Of a stretch of DNA of 5,316 bases, positions 1 to 5,316 are shown in pieces; the stretch's first letter is position 1, and each line of letters starts with the position of its first letter. Below the pieces are notes generated by a model that made no database searches, was not told the origin of the DNA, and was given only the letters and a program-made list of their open reading frames with translations. The translations under genes were made by a program, and so were the position numbers. Source of the DNA: Dehalococcoidia bacterium (lineage in GTDB: Bacteria; Chloroflexota; Dehalococcoidia; Dehalococcoidales; BS750m-G39); assembly GCA_030640325.1 (NCBI GenBank), contig DAOWJM010000086.1:1-5316 (forward strand), read 5' to 3'.

Positions 1-159
1 ACCTTGGGGCTTAAGGAACAGCTCGTCTTCCCCGAGGTAGATTACGATAAGATAGACAAGGTGCGGGGATTAGAGGTGTCAATCGGCACTACGGCTAAGA
101 CAGATGAGGAAGGCAGGCACCTGCTGGAATTATTAGGCATGCCTTTTGCCAAGGATTGA
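1..159 (+). CDS. rplE: Large ribosomal subunit protein L5 (uL5), C-terminal part, 5' truncated by window edge
   Basis: The reading frame is open from base 1 and ends with TGA at 157-159, giving the last 52 residues of ribosomal protein L5. The translated tail contains the characteristic stretches [26 protein letters not shown] and TTAKTDEEG, and ends LLGMPFAKD, all typical of the L5 C-terminus. L5 sits in the central protuberance of the 50S subunit, where it binds 5S rRNA and contacts the P-site tRNA. Roughly the first 125-130 residues are expected upstream of the window. The rpsN start follows 5 nt after the stop, as in other spc operons. The tail shows no frameshift or odd residue. Identification rests on motif recall, but context makes it secure. 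Confidence 0.96.
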   Translation, partial: TLGLKEQLVFPEVDYDKIDKVRGLEVSIGTTAKTDEEGRHLLELLGMPFAKD

Positions 160-164
160 AGTAG

Positions 165-350
165 ATGGCTAAGAAGTCAAAAATTGAAAAGTCGAAACGA
201 CCTGCCAAATATAGAGTGCAGCAGCATAATCGCTGTTACCTGTGTGGTCGACCTCGTGCCTATATTCGTAAGTTTGGCTTATGCCGTATTTGTTTTCGCA
301 AGTTAGCCCTTGCCGGGCAAATTCCCGGAGTAAAGAAATCAAGCTGGTAA
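165..350 (+). CDS. rpsN: Small ribosomal subunit protein S14, zinc-binding short type (uS14)
   Basis: This 61-residue protein is the short, zinc-ribbon (C+) form of S14, sometimes named rpsZ or 'type Z'. Two CxxC pairs are visible, C24-x2-C27 and C40-x2-C43, which should hold one Zn2+. Other conserved stretches are MAKKS at the start, [11 protein letters not shown] at 35-45, and the C-terminal [11 protein letters not shown]. The zinc-free S14 of E. coli is about 100 residues and lacks these cysteines. S14 binds the 3' major (head) domain of 16S rRNA in the 30S subunit. The ATG lies 5 nt after the rplE stop. An AAGGA at 151-155, inside the rplE tail, is a plausible Shine-Dalgarno at 9 nt spacing. 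No alternative start keeps the conserved N-terminus. Confidence 0.97.
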   Translation: MAKKSKIEKSKRPAKYRVQQHNRCYLCGRPRAYIRKFGLCRICFRKLALAGQIPGVKKSSW

Positions 351-357
351 AGTAGAT

Positions 358-756
358 ATGACTATTTCTGACCCAATAGCAGACATGTTAACTAGGATAC
401 GCAATGCCGTTATGGCAAGGCATGATTCTGTGCTGGTTCCAGCCTCAAGGATGAAGCTGTCTATTGCCAGAATCCTTAAAAGGGAGGGTTTCATCGTTGA
501 TTATGAGGTGCTTAAGGGTAAGCCGCATCGGGTAATTAAGCTCCATCTCAAATATGATGATAAAAATCAGCCAATCCTTTCTGGGTTGGAACGGGTTAGT
601 AAGCCTGGGCTGAGGATATATGTGGGGCGAGAGGAGATTTCTCGCGTTTATGGTGGTTTGGGCATCGCTATCATTTCTACATCTAATGGTGTAATGACGG
701 GGCAGCAAGCCTGGCGCCAGGGGATTGGTGGTGAACTTCTATGCTATGTATGGTAA
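358..756 (+). CDS. rpsH: Small ribosomal subunit protein S8 (uS8)
   Basis: This 132-residue protein has the normal S8 length. The N-terminal motif [13 protein letters not shown] (residues 5-17) and the C-terminal signature [15 protein letters not shown] (100-114) followed by GGELLCYVW are diagnostic. S8 binds helix 21 of the 16S rRNA central domain early in 30S assembly; in E. coli it is also the autogenous repressor of this operon, which cannot be verified here. The start is the ATG 7 nt after the rpsN stop. The upstream bases contain no good Shine-Dalgarno, so translation probably depends on coupling to rpsN. The segment after the signature reads TGQQAWRQG, where many S8 proteins have a charged T-D/N-R/K-E-A-R type segment; this looks like a lineage variation and not damage. 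Confidence 0.97.
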   Translation: MTISDPIADMLTRIRNAVMARHDSVLVPASRMKLSIARILKREGFIVDYEVLKGKPHRVIKLHLKYDDKNQPILSGLERVSKPGLRIYVGREEISRVYGGLGIAIISTSNGVMTGQQAWRQGIGGELLCYVW

Positions 757-765
757 ATAAGTCTC

Positions 766-772
766 AGGGTGA
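766..772 (+). promoter_or_regulatory. Shine-Dalgarno site for rplF
   Basis: AGGGTGA lies in the 21-nt gap between rpsH and rplF, the largest gap in the window, with 5 nt between it and the ATG at 778. It fixes the rplF start and suggests that L6 can be initiated independently of the upstream gene. Confidence 0.7.
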
Positions 773-777
773 TATAA

Positions 778-1332
778 ATGTCTAGGGTGGGGCTGATGCC
801 GATACCTGTGCCACAGGGCGTGGCGGTGAGTATCGAAAAGGATGTGGTCACGGTGACCGGTCCTAAAGGGGAGCTTCGTCGTCGCTTCAACCCAGATATG
901 GGTATTGTTATGGACAATAATATCCTGACGGTGTCGCGACCTAGCGATAGCAAGGAGCATCGTTCCTTGCATGGACTGACGCGGAGTCTTTTAGCTAATA
1001 TGGTGGAGGGGGTAACCGATGGCTTTGAGAAGAACCTTGAGATAGTTGGTGTGGGCTATCGGGCAGAAAAAACCGGGGATAAGCTGGTATTTCGTATTGG
1101 ATATTCACATCCTGTGGATGTATCACCTTTACCAGGGGTATCCTTGGATGTAGAGGGAGTAAATCGCATCAGGGTCAGCGGGATTGACAAGGAGGTAGTG
1201 GGTGAGATGGCAGCCAAAATTCGGGCTATTCGTCCCCCTGATGCTTATAAAGGTAAGGGTATTAGATATGCCGGGGAGTTAGTCCACCTTAAGGCGGGCA
1301 AGGCAGGTAAGGCTATAGGCAAGAGGGTATAA
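778..1332 (+). CDS. rplF: Large ribosomal subunit protein L6 (uL6)
   Basis: The 184-residue product matches the usual L6 length of about 175-185. It starts [15 protein letters not shown], the typical L6 N-terminus. It contains [16 protein letters not shown] (65-80), GVGYRA (91-96) and the C-terminal L6 signature [14 protein letters not shown] (154-167). L6 has two related alpha/beta domains and binds 23S rRNA near the sarcin-ricin loop, close to the factor-binding site of the 50S subunit. The C-terminus is basic and repetitive ([14 protein letters not shown]), which is common for L6 tails that contact rRNA. The ATG is preceded by AGGGTGA at 5 nt. The TAA stop overlaps the rplR start as TAATG, so L18 translation is probably coupled by reinitiation. 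Confidence 0.97.
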   Translation: MSRVGLMPIPVPQGVAVSIEKDVVTVTGPKGELRRRFNPDMGIVMDNNILTVSRPSDSKEHRSLHGLTRSLLANMVEGVTDGFEKNLEIVGVGYRAEKTGDKLVFRIGYSHPVDVSPLPGVSLDVEGVNRIRVSGIDKEVVGEMAAKIRAIRPPDAYKGKGIRYAGELVHLKAGKAGKAIGKRV

Positions 1333-1697
1333 TGGTTAAAGGTGAGCCAAGGATAGCACGTAAACGAAGACACGCCCGAGTCAGAGCCAAGGTAGCAGGT
1401 ACTGACTCTAGGCCAAGGCTTTGCGTTTTTCGTAGCTTGAACCATATTTACGCCCAGGTTATCGATGATGTGAAGGGGCACACGCTGGTCACGGCTTCAA
1501 CCTTAGACCCAGAGATAAAGGTTGGGGCAGATAGCAAAGCAAAGTCAGCTAGTGCTGAGTTGGTTGGTTCCCTGGTGGCTAGGCGAGCATTAAGTAACGG
1601 GATAAACCAGGTGGTTTTCGACCGTGGTGGCTATAAGTATCATGGCAGGGTTAAAGCCCTAGCCGAGGCGGCTCGGCAGGCGGGATTGAAGTTCTAG
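1332..1697 (+). CDS. rplR: Large ribosomal subunit protein L18 (uL18)
   Basis: The 121-residue product has normal L18 length. It opens with a very basic stretch ([15 protein letters not shown], 7-21) expected of the flexible 5S rRNA-binding tail, followed by the conserved [20 protein letters not shown] (28-46 region). The C-terminal signature [20 protein letters not shown] (94-113) is diagnostic, and the protein ends GLKF. L18 and L5 together bind 5S rRNA and attach it to the central protuberance. The ATG shares one base with the rplF stop (TAATG). A GAGG at 1323-1326 in the rplF tail gives a Shine-Dalgarno at 5 nt. The stop is TAG. Confidence 0.97.
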   Translation: MVKGEPRIARKRRHARVRAKVAGTDSRPRLCVFRSLNHIYAQVIDDVKGHTLVTASTLDPEIKVGADSKAKSASAELVGSLVARRALSNGINQVVFDRGGYKYHGRVKALAEAARQAGLKF

Positions 1698-1715
1698 GGG
1701 GTAGTTTTAGAGCAA

Positions 1716-2240
1716 GTGAAAGAACCCATAAGCAGGATAGACCCAACAGAATTGACACTGAGTGACAAGCTGGTGTATATCAATCGGGTGACTAAGGTGG
1801 TGAAGGGAGGTAAACGCCTCAGCTTTAGCGCCTTATCGGTGACCGGGGACGGTGATGGACACGTGGGCATTGGTGTGGGTAAGGCTAACAGTGTGCCAGA
1901 AGCGATTAACAAGGCTGGCGCTATTGCCAGGAAGAGCTTGCTTAAGGTACCGTTAGCGGGGACTACTATCCCCTATGAAATAAGGGTTAAATTTGGAGCT
2001 GCCAAGGTCTTGCTAAAGCCAGCAGCCCCAGGTACGGGTATCATTGCTGGAGGTAGCATCCGAGCTGTGGTGGAGGCAGCCGGAATCAAGGATATTCTTA
2101 CTAAGTCGTTGGGTAGTTCTAATCGGATTAACACGGCTAAGGCTACTATGCTTGCCCTTAGCCAGCTTAAAGAGCCAAAAGAGGAGTTAGCCAGACGCAA
2201 GGCAGCCCCTAAGGTTGAGGAGGAGGTAGTCGGTGGCTAA
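1716..2240 (+). CDS. rpsE: Small ribosomal subunit protein S5 (uS5)
   Basis: This 174-residue S5 starts at GTG. It is the only usual start codon between the in-frame TAG that ends rplR (1695-1697) and the conserved region. The N-terminal double-stranded RNA-binding-like domain is clear: [19 protein letters not shown] (22-40), then [14 protein letters not shown] (44-57) and PEAINKA. The C-terminal domain carries [21 protein letters not shown] and [11 protein letters not shown]5 lies on the solvent side of the 30S subunit near the mRNA entry and affects decoding accuracy; the KGGKR loop corresponds to the region where spectinomycin-resistance changes occur in E. coli. Residue 87 is Tyr in IPYEI, where IPHEV/IPHEI is common. 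The Shine-Dalgarno is weak: GGGGG at 1697-1701 lies 14 nt away. The acidic tail ends VEEEVVGG and overlaps rpmD by 8 nt. Confidence 0.96.
   Translation: MKEPISRIDPTELTLSDKLVYINRVTKVVKGGKRLSFSALSVTGDGDGHVGIGVGKANSVPEAINKAGAIARKSLLKVPLAGTTIPYEIRVKFGAAKVLLKPAAPGTGIIAGGSIRAVVEAAGIKDILTKSLGSSNRINTAKATMLALSQLKEPKEELARRKAAPKVEEEVVGG
2221..2226 (+). promoter_or_regulatory. Shine-Dalgarno site for rpmD, inside rpsE
   Basis: AGGAGG, a strong match to the anti-Shine-Dalgarno complement, lies 6 nt before the GTG at 2233. It is formed by the Glu codons near the end of rpsE. It decides the GTG start of rpmD and implies that L30 initiation begins while ribosomes finish S5. Confidence 0.85.
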
Positions 2241-2415
2241 GTTGCGTATCACCTTGATTAAGAGCGGCATTGGTTATGCCCAGGTTCAGAAGAGAACCTT
2301 GAAGGCTCTGGGACTTAATCGGCTAAATCAGAGTGCTATTCATAATGACTGCGCCTCAGTTCGGGGTATGGTCGACAAGGTGAGGCATCTAATTAAGGTG
2401 GAGGAAGAGAGCTGA
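2233..2415 (+). CDS. rpmD: Large ribosomal subunit protein L30 (uL30)
   Basis: The 60-residue product has the length of bacterial L30. Conserved parts are [12 protein letters not shown] (3-14), the core [17 protein letters not shown] (21-37), the [15 protein letters not shown] segment and a short acidic end. L30 binds 23S rRNA in the 50S subunit. It is a variable member of the spc operon, missing from some bacteria, so its presence is mildly informative. The start is GTG, backed by AGGAGG at 6 nt; the coding region overlaps the rpsE end by 8 nt in another frame. Residues 38-42 read NDCAS where many L30 proteins have an acidic/Thr-Pro segment (such as EDTPA), a small divergence. The TGA stop overlaps the rplO ATG as TGATG. 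Confidence 0.95.
   Translation: MAKLRITLIKSGIGYAQVQKRTLKALGLNRLNQSAIHNDCASVRGMVDKVRHLIKVEEES
2401..2404 (+). promoter_or_regulatory. Shine-Dalgarno site for rplO, inside rpmD
   Basis: GAGG within a purine-rich run (2397-2410) lies about 10 nt before the ATG at 2415. It is written in the Val-Glu-Glu codons of the L30 tail. Together with the TGATG overlap it supports coupled translation of rplO. Confidence 0.65.
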
Positions 2416-2879
2416 TGCTACAGGAAAAACTCTCCCCAGCCCCTGGCTCTAAGAGAGGGCGGAAGAGAGTGGGTCGGGGGGATGGTAGTGGACATGGCAC
2501 CTATTCCGGACGTGGTTGTAAAGGGCAAAAGTCTCGCTCTGGCTATAAGATGCGCCCTGGCTTTGAAGGTGGGCAGTTGCCCTTAATCAAGCGCTTGCCG
2601 CAAAAGCGTGGCTTTGTCAATATCTTTAGGACGGAGTATAGCGTTGTTAATATTGATAAGCTCGGTATCTTTGAGCCAGGAAGTGAGGTAACGCCAGAGA
2701 AATTGGTAGCCGCCGGGGTGGTAAAATCTCTACGGCGCCCGATTAAGATTCTGGCTGCCGGTGAAATCGGTCATCCCCTGGTGATAAAGGCAAATAAGTT
2801 CTCCGCTGCCGCTAAAGCCAAGATAGAGGCAGCCGGGGGCAGAGTGGAGGAGATTGGGCATGCTGCCCAGGCAAGCTAG
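2415..2879 (+). CDS. rplO: Large ribosomal subunit protein L15 (uL15)
   Basis: The 154-residue product is within the usual L15 range of about 145-155. The glycine- and arginine-rich N-terminal extension that threads into 23S rRNA is plain: RGRKRVGRGDGSGHG (14-28), then GRGCKGQKSRSG (32-43) and the FEGGQLPL motif (50-57). The C-terminal globular part has the L15 signature around RRPIKILAAGE (107-117) and KANKFSAAAKAKIEAAGG. L15 is a late-middle 50S assembly protein. The ATG shares one base with the rpmD stop. Its 3' end probably overlaps secY by 20 nt, and its Val-Glu-Glu codons supply the Shine-Dalgarno for secY. The stop is TAG. Confidence 0.97.
   Translation: MLQEKLSPAPGSKRGRKRVGRGDGSGHGTYSGRGCKGQKSRSGYKMRPGFEGGQLPLIKRLPQKRGFVNIFRTEYSVVNIDKLGIFEPGSEVTPEKLVAAGVVKSLRRPIKILAAGEIGHPLVIKANKFSAAAKAKIEAAGGRVEEIGHAAQAS
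2846..2852 (+). promoter_or_regulatory. Shine-Dalgarno site that decides the secY start, inside rplO
   Basis: GGAGGAG sits 7 nt before the ATG at 2860, an ideal spacing. The in-frame TTG at 2854 is only 1 nt away, and the later ATG at 2899 has only an AGG 2 nt upstream. The site therefore favours 2860 as the secY start. Confidence 0.75.
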
Positions 2880-4170
2880 ACCACGACTTCTACAGGCAAT
2901 GATTGATGCCTTCAGTCTACCTGATTTAAGGCGCCGGATTCTTATCACTTTTGGCATTCTGATAATCTTTCGCTTTGTGGCTCATGTGCCTCTTCCCGGG
3001 GTAGACCTTGAGGCGTTGCAGGAGCTGTTTGGGCGTAATGCCTTGCTGGGTATGCTTGATATGTTCAGTGGGGGTGCCATGAGGCGCTTCAGTGTGGCGG
3101 CTATGGGGGTTTATCCCTATATAACGGCTTCAATTATTATGACGCTACTGGTGCCTATCATCCCCAAATTGCGAGCCATTTCTCAGGAAGGAGAGGCAGG
3201 TAGAGACAGGATTAATCGTTTTACCCACTGGGCGACTGTCCCGCTGGCTGGTCTTCAGGGCTATGGGCAGTTGGTCTACCTCCAGCACGAGGGTGTTGTC
3301 GGTAGTGCTGCGGTATTGCCTATGGCAACCATGGTGGTATCATTGATAGCCGGCACCATGTTTTGCATCTGGCTGGGTGAGCGTATTACTGAATATGGTA
3401 TTGGAAATGGCATATCTATGATAATCTTTGCCGGCATTGTGGCTGGCTTGCCTGAAATGATTGGTAGCGGTTTTTTGGCAAAGGCGAACTTTAGCGGTTT
3501 AGCACTGTATGTTCTTATAGCCCTAGCTACTACCGTTTTCATAGTCATCTTTACCGAAGCACACCGCCGCATTCCAGTTCAGTATTCCCGCAGCGTCTTT
3601 CGGGGCGGTCGTATGTATAAACAATCAGGCTCAACCCATATCCCACTGCGGGTAAATACCGCCGGGATGATACCCCTTATCTTTGCTATGTCGTTGGTCA
3701 TCTTCCCCGGTGTGGTAGCCAGCTATTTTATCAATCCAGTCGAGCCCAATATAGCTAATAGCATTGTGGACCTGTTTAATCCCAATGCCGCACTGCCCAT
3801 GGGCTTTTTTTACTGGGGGCTATATTTCCTGCTGACGGTTGCTTTTGCCTTCTTTTATACTATGGTGATGTTTGAGCAGCAGGATTTGCCCGGTACCCTG
3901 CAGCGGCAGGGCGGATTTATCCCCGGAATTCGACCCGGACCACATACCAGGGAATATCTTGATGGGGTGATAAAGCATATTACTTGGGGAGGGGCTTTAT
4001 TTCTGGCTCTAGTGGCGATAATGCCCTTTGTCGCCCGGGAGATCACCGATGTTCGGGTGATAATGCTATCCAGTATGGGCCTGCTTATTGTGGTTGGTGT
4101 GGTTCTGGATACCATGAAGCAGATGGAGGCGCAACTGGTGATGCGGCGCTATGAGGGCTTCATCAAATAG
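2860..4170 (+). CDS. secY: Protein translocase subunit SecY
   Basis: SecY is the membrane channel of the Sec translocon; with SecE, often SecG, and SecA or the ribosome it moves proteins across or into the cytoplasmic membrane. From ATG 2860 it has 436 residues, typical for the family, with hydrophobic segments consistent with ten membrane helices. Seen motifs: amphipathic start IDAFSLPDLRRRIL (15-28), plug/TM2 region with FSGGAMRRFSVAAMGVYPYI (69-88), ITEYGIGNGISMIIFAGI (176-193), C4 loop RRIPVQYSRSVF (236-247) with STHIPLRVN (258-266), C5 loop GGFIPGIRPG (351-360) containing the conserved Arg358, and ending EAQLVMRRYEGFIK. The start at 2860 is chosen for its GGAGGAG at 7 nt and overlaps rplO by 20 nt. 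ATG 2899, giving MIDAFSLPDLRRR, is the alternative and removes 13 residues; an in-frame TTG at 2854 would add two. Confidence 0.96.
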   Translation: MLPRQARPRLLQAMIDAFSLPDLRRRILITFGILIIFRFVAHVPLPGVDLEALQELFGRNALLGMLDMFSGGAMRRFSVAAMGVYPYITASIIMTLLVPIIPKLRAISQEGEAGRDRINRFTHWATVPLAGLQGYGQLVYLQHEGVVGSAAVLPMATMVVSLIAGTMFCIWLGERITEYGIGNGISMIIFAGIVAGLPEMIGSGFLAKANFSGLALYVLIALATTVFIVIFTEAHRRIPVQYSRSVFRGGRMYKQSGSTHIPLRVNTAGMIPLIFAMSLVIFPGVVASYFINPVEPNIANSIVDLFNPNAALPMGFFYWGLYFLLTVAFAFFYTMVMFEQQDLPGTLQRQGGFIPGIRPGPHTREYLDGVIKHITWGGALFLALVAIMPFVAREITDVRVIMLSSMGLLIVVGVVLDTMKQMEAQLVMRRYEGFIK

Positions 4171-4178
4171 GGTTAAAG

Positions 4179-4832
4179 GTGTATATTATCTTTCTGGGTG
4201 CTCCCGGGGCAGGCAAAGGAACACAGGCATCCGATGTGGCTCAGGAATTAAACTTGATTCATATCGCCTCTGGTGACCTGTTTCGGCAGGCGCTAGAGCA
4301 GGGAACTGAGTTAGGCATAAAAGCTGAGTCTTATATGGAAAGGGGGGTGCTGGTCCCTGACCAGATAACAATAGGAATGGTTCTTGAGCGTATTTCGGCT
4401 CCAGATTGCGAGGGAGGGGCAATCCTTGATGGCTTTCCCAGGAATCTGGAGCAGGCTGAGGCTCTGGATAAAGCCTTAGCCCAGCAGTCTAAGGCTATAG
4501 ATAAGGTGGTATATATCGAGGTCTCTGAGGAGGAGCTGCTGAAGCGCTTGAGTGGACGCTGGATTTGCCGCCAGTGCCAGACGCCATACCATATCACAAA
4601 TTCCCCTCCCAAGGTTTGGGGTAAGTGTGACAAGTGCGGCGGTGAGCTGTATCAACGCCCTGATGATACTGTGGAAAACATCAGAAAGCGGCTGGAGGTC
4701 TACTCTGTTGAGACAGCTCCCCTAATTGATTATTATGCCCGGGTGGATAAGCTATTGGAAATAGATGGAGAGGGGGGTGTGGATGAGGTGGGCGGGAGAA
4801 TAATTGCCGCCCTTCATGGAGAGCGTTTATAG
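4179..4832 (+). CDS. adk: Adenylate kinase, long form with zinc-binding lid
   Basis: Adenylate kinase interconverts ATP + AMP and 2 ADP in the cytoplasm. The 217-residue product has the long bacterial form. Visible parts: P-loop GAPGAGKGT (7-15), AMP-binding SGDLFR (31-36) and DGFPRN (84-89), the Arg of SGRWIC (R127), and a lid with four cysteines, C130-x2-C133 and C150-x2-C153, expected to bind one structural Zn2+. After the lid come YQRPDDT (158-164) and RKRLEVY. The E. coli enzyme lacks these cysteines; the Zn lid is common in Gram-positive and other bacteria. The start is GTG, 8 nt after the secY stop, with AGGG (4169-4172) at 6 nt spacing; no upstream start fits. The secY-adk-map order is a known bacterial arrangement. 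The C-terminal part is Gly/Glu-rich (DGEGGVDEVGG) from a G-rich DNA stretch. Confidence 0.97.
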   Translation: MYIIFLGAPGAGKGTQASDVAQELNLIHIASGDLFRQALEQGTELGIKAESYMERGVLVPDQITIGMVLERISAPDCEGGAILDGFPRNLEQAEALDKALAQQSKAIDKVVYIEVSEEELLKRLSGRWICRQCQTPYHITNSPPKVWGKCDKCGGELYQRPDDTVENIRKRLEVYSVETAPLIDYYARVDKLLEIDGEGGVDEVGGRIIAALHGERL

Positions 4833-4836
4833 CTAG

Positions 4837-5316
4837 ATGAGCATAATTATTAAATCGGAGCGAGAGATTGCTGTTATGCGCCAGGCAGGTAGGATTGTAG
4901 CCATTGTACTGGACATTCTGAGCAGGCAAATGAGACCAGGAATGAAAACCAAAGAGTTAGATGTTATTGCGGCTAGAGAGGTGGAGAGGTTGGGAGCTAA
5001 ACCTTCGTTTAAGGGTTACCGGGGGTTTCCGGCTAATCTCTGCGTCTCAGTAAATGATGAGATAGTGCACGGGATTCCCGGGGAGCGAATTTTAGGCGAG
5101 GGTGATATAGTATCCCTTGACTTTGGAGCGTCTTTTATGGGTTTTCAGGGCGATGCCGCGGTTACTGTAGGTGTAGGGGAAATCGATTCACAGGCTAGAG
5201 AGCTTATGGAGACCACTGAAGGTGCCCTAAAAGCTGGCATCGCTGCTGCCCATCCTGGGGCGAGATTGGGGGATATTTCGGCTGCTATCCAAAACTATGC
5301 TGAATCAGGGGGCTAT
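4837..5316 (+). CDS. map: Methionine aminopeptidase type I, N-terminal part, 3' truncated by window edge
   Basis: This enzyme removes the initiator methionine from nascent proteins in the cytoplasm, a metal-dependent step after deformylation. The frame is open from ATG 4837 to the window end: 160 codons of an expected 250 or so. It starts MSIIIKSEREIAVMRQAGRI, the usual type I N-terminus. The motif NLCVSVNDEIVHGIP (67-81) carries the conserved His78 (His79 in E. coli), and SLDFGA and GDAAVTV supply metal ligands Asp95 and Asp106 (Asp97 and Asp108 in E. coli). The remaining ligands (one His, two Glu) must lie past the window. The ATG is 4 nt after the adk stop. GGAGAG at 4818-4823 is 13 nt away, a long spacing, so coupling to adk is likely. 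There is no N-terminal zinc-finger or SH3-like extension. Confidence 0.96.
   Translation, partial: MSIIIKSEREIAVMRQAGRIVAIVLDILSRQMRPGMKTKELDVIAAREVERLGAKPSFKGYRGFPANLCVSVNDEIVHGIPGERILGEGDIVSLDFGASFMGFQGDAAVTVGVGEIDSQARELMETTEGALKAGIAAAHPGARLGDISAAIQNYAESGGY

Larger units (their letters stand above)
1..5316 (+). other. spc-type ribosomal protein operon segment (rplE to map)
   Basis: Eleven genes follow one another on the + strand with gaps of 21 nt or less and four overlaps, the pattern of one polycistronic transcript. The order L5-S14-S8-L6-L18-S5-L30-L15-SecY-Adk-Map is the classic bacterial spc order, extended by adk and map as in many non-proteobacterial lineages. No rho-independent terminator (GC hairpin plus T run) lies at any junction, so the transcript should begin upstream of the window and continue past its end. 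There is no stretch of 300 bases without a gene. Known spc operons in Escherichia coli are repressed by S8 binding the rplE mRNA; the region that would carry such a site lies outside this window. Confidence 0.95.

Noticed and set aside
309..319. Inverted repeat TTGCC-G-GGCAA in rpsN
   Set aside because: The one-base centre cannot form a loop without breaking pairs, there is no T run, and it encodes the conserved Ala-Gly-Gln region of S14.
445..708. Antisense open frames on the minus strand (here under rpsH, with others under rplF, rpsE, secY and adk)
   Set aside because: Their translations have no recognisable motif, are low in plausible domain structure, and lie wholly or mostly opposite conserved ribosomal or housekeeping genes. 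They are shadows of the sense codon pattern.
1291..1326. Short GGCAAGGCAGGTAAGGC-like repeats at the rplF 3' end
   Set aside because: They encode the basic Gly-Lys-Ala repeats common in L6 C-termini and do not form a DNA repeat array.
1752..1781. TTGACA followed about 18 nt later by TATATC, resembling a sigma70-type promoter
   Set aside because: It is inside the 5' end of rpsE. The -10-like element is a partial match, and no gene boundary or leader follows it. Chance occurrence in coding DNA is more likely than a real internal promoter.
3795..3811. GCCCATGGGC palindrome followed by seven T, resembling a rho-independent terminator
   Set aside because: It lies in the middle of the secY coding sequence (Ala-Leu-Pro-Met-Gly-Phe-Phe). 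The stem can hold only three to four pairs with almost no loop, too weak for termination, and the codons fully explain it.
1..5316. Search for a novel or accessory system (defence, mobile element, CRISPR, riboswitch, inserted gene)
   Set aside because: Every base is in, or within 21 nt of, a recognised housekeeping gene in conserved order. There is no insertion, duplicated end, array or unexplained gap, so no such system is present here.

Overview
This window is an interior piece of a bacterial ribosomal-protein (spc-type) operon. All genes read on the + strand in this order: rplE (3' end only), rpsN, rpsH, rplF, rplR, rpsE, rpmD, rplO, secY, adk, map (5' part only). Every gene is recognised from conserved family motifs in its translation. 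No database search was possible.

Organism: clearly Bacteria, using the standard bacterial code with ATG and GTG starts and all three stops. Base composition looks intermediate, near half G+C by eye. The lineage cannot be fixed from motifs alone. The short zinc-ribbon S14, the zinc-lid adenylate kinase, the rplO-secY-adk-map order and the style of the SecY C4 loop (RGGRMY) would fit a Chloroflexota (Dehalococcoidia-like) genome. Firmicutes and several other phyla share the gene order, so this is a low-confidence guess.

Layout: positions 1-2879 hold eight ribosomal protein genes. Of these, L5, L18, L6, L15 and L30 belong to the large subunit and S14, S8 and S5 to the small subunit. Positions 2860-4170 hold the SecY translocon channel, 4179-4832 adenylate kinase, and 4837 to the window end the N-terminal 160 codons of type I methionine aminopeptidase. 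Packing is very tight. The largest gap is 21 nt (rpsH-rplF). Four junctions overlap: rplF/rplR by 1 nt, rpsE/rpmD by 8 nt, rpmD/rplO by 1 nt, and rplO/secY by 20 nt if the preferred secY start is right. There is no room for an internal terminator or a separate promoter region between genes, so a single polycistronic mRNA with translational coupling is the simplest reading.

Together the genes make ribosome components, the membrane channel that accepts nascent proteins, the enzyme that balances adenine nucleotides, and the enzyme that trims the initiator methionine. This is core housekeeping content. I found no mobile element, CRISPR array, tRNA, rRNA, broken gene or novel system. The findings listed are modest details: start sites, Shine-Dalgarno sequences hidden in Glu codons, and small departures from family consensus.
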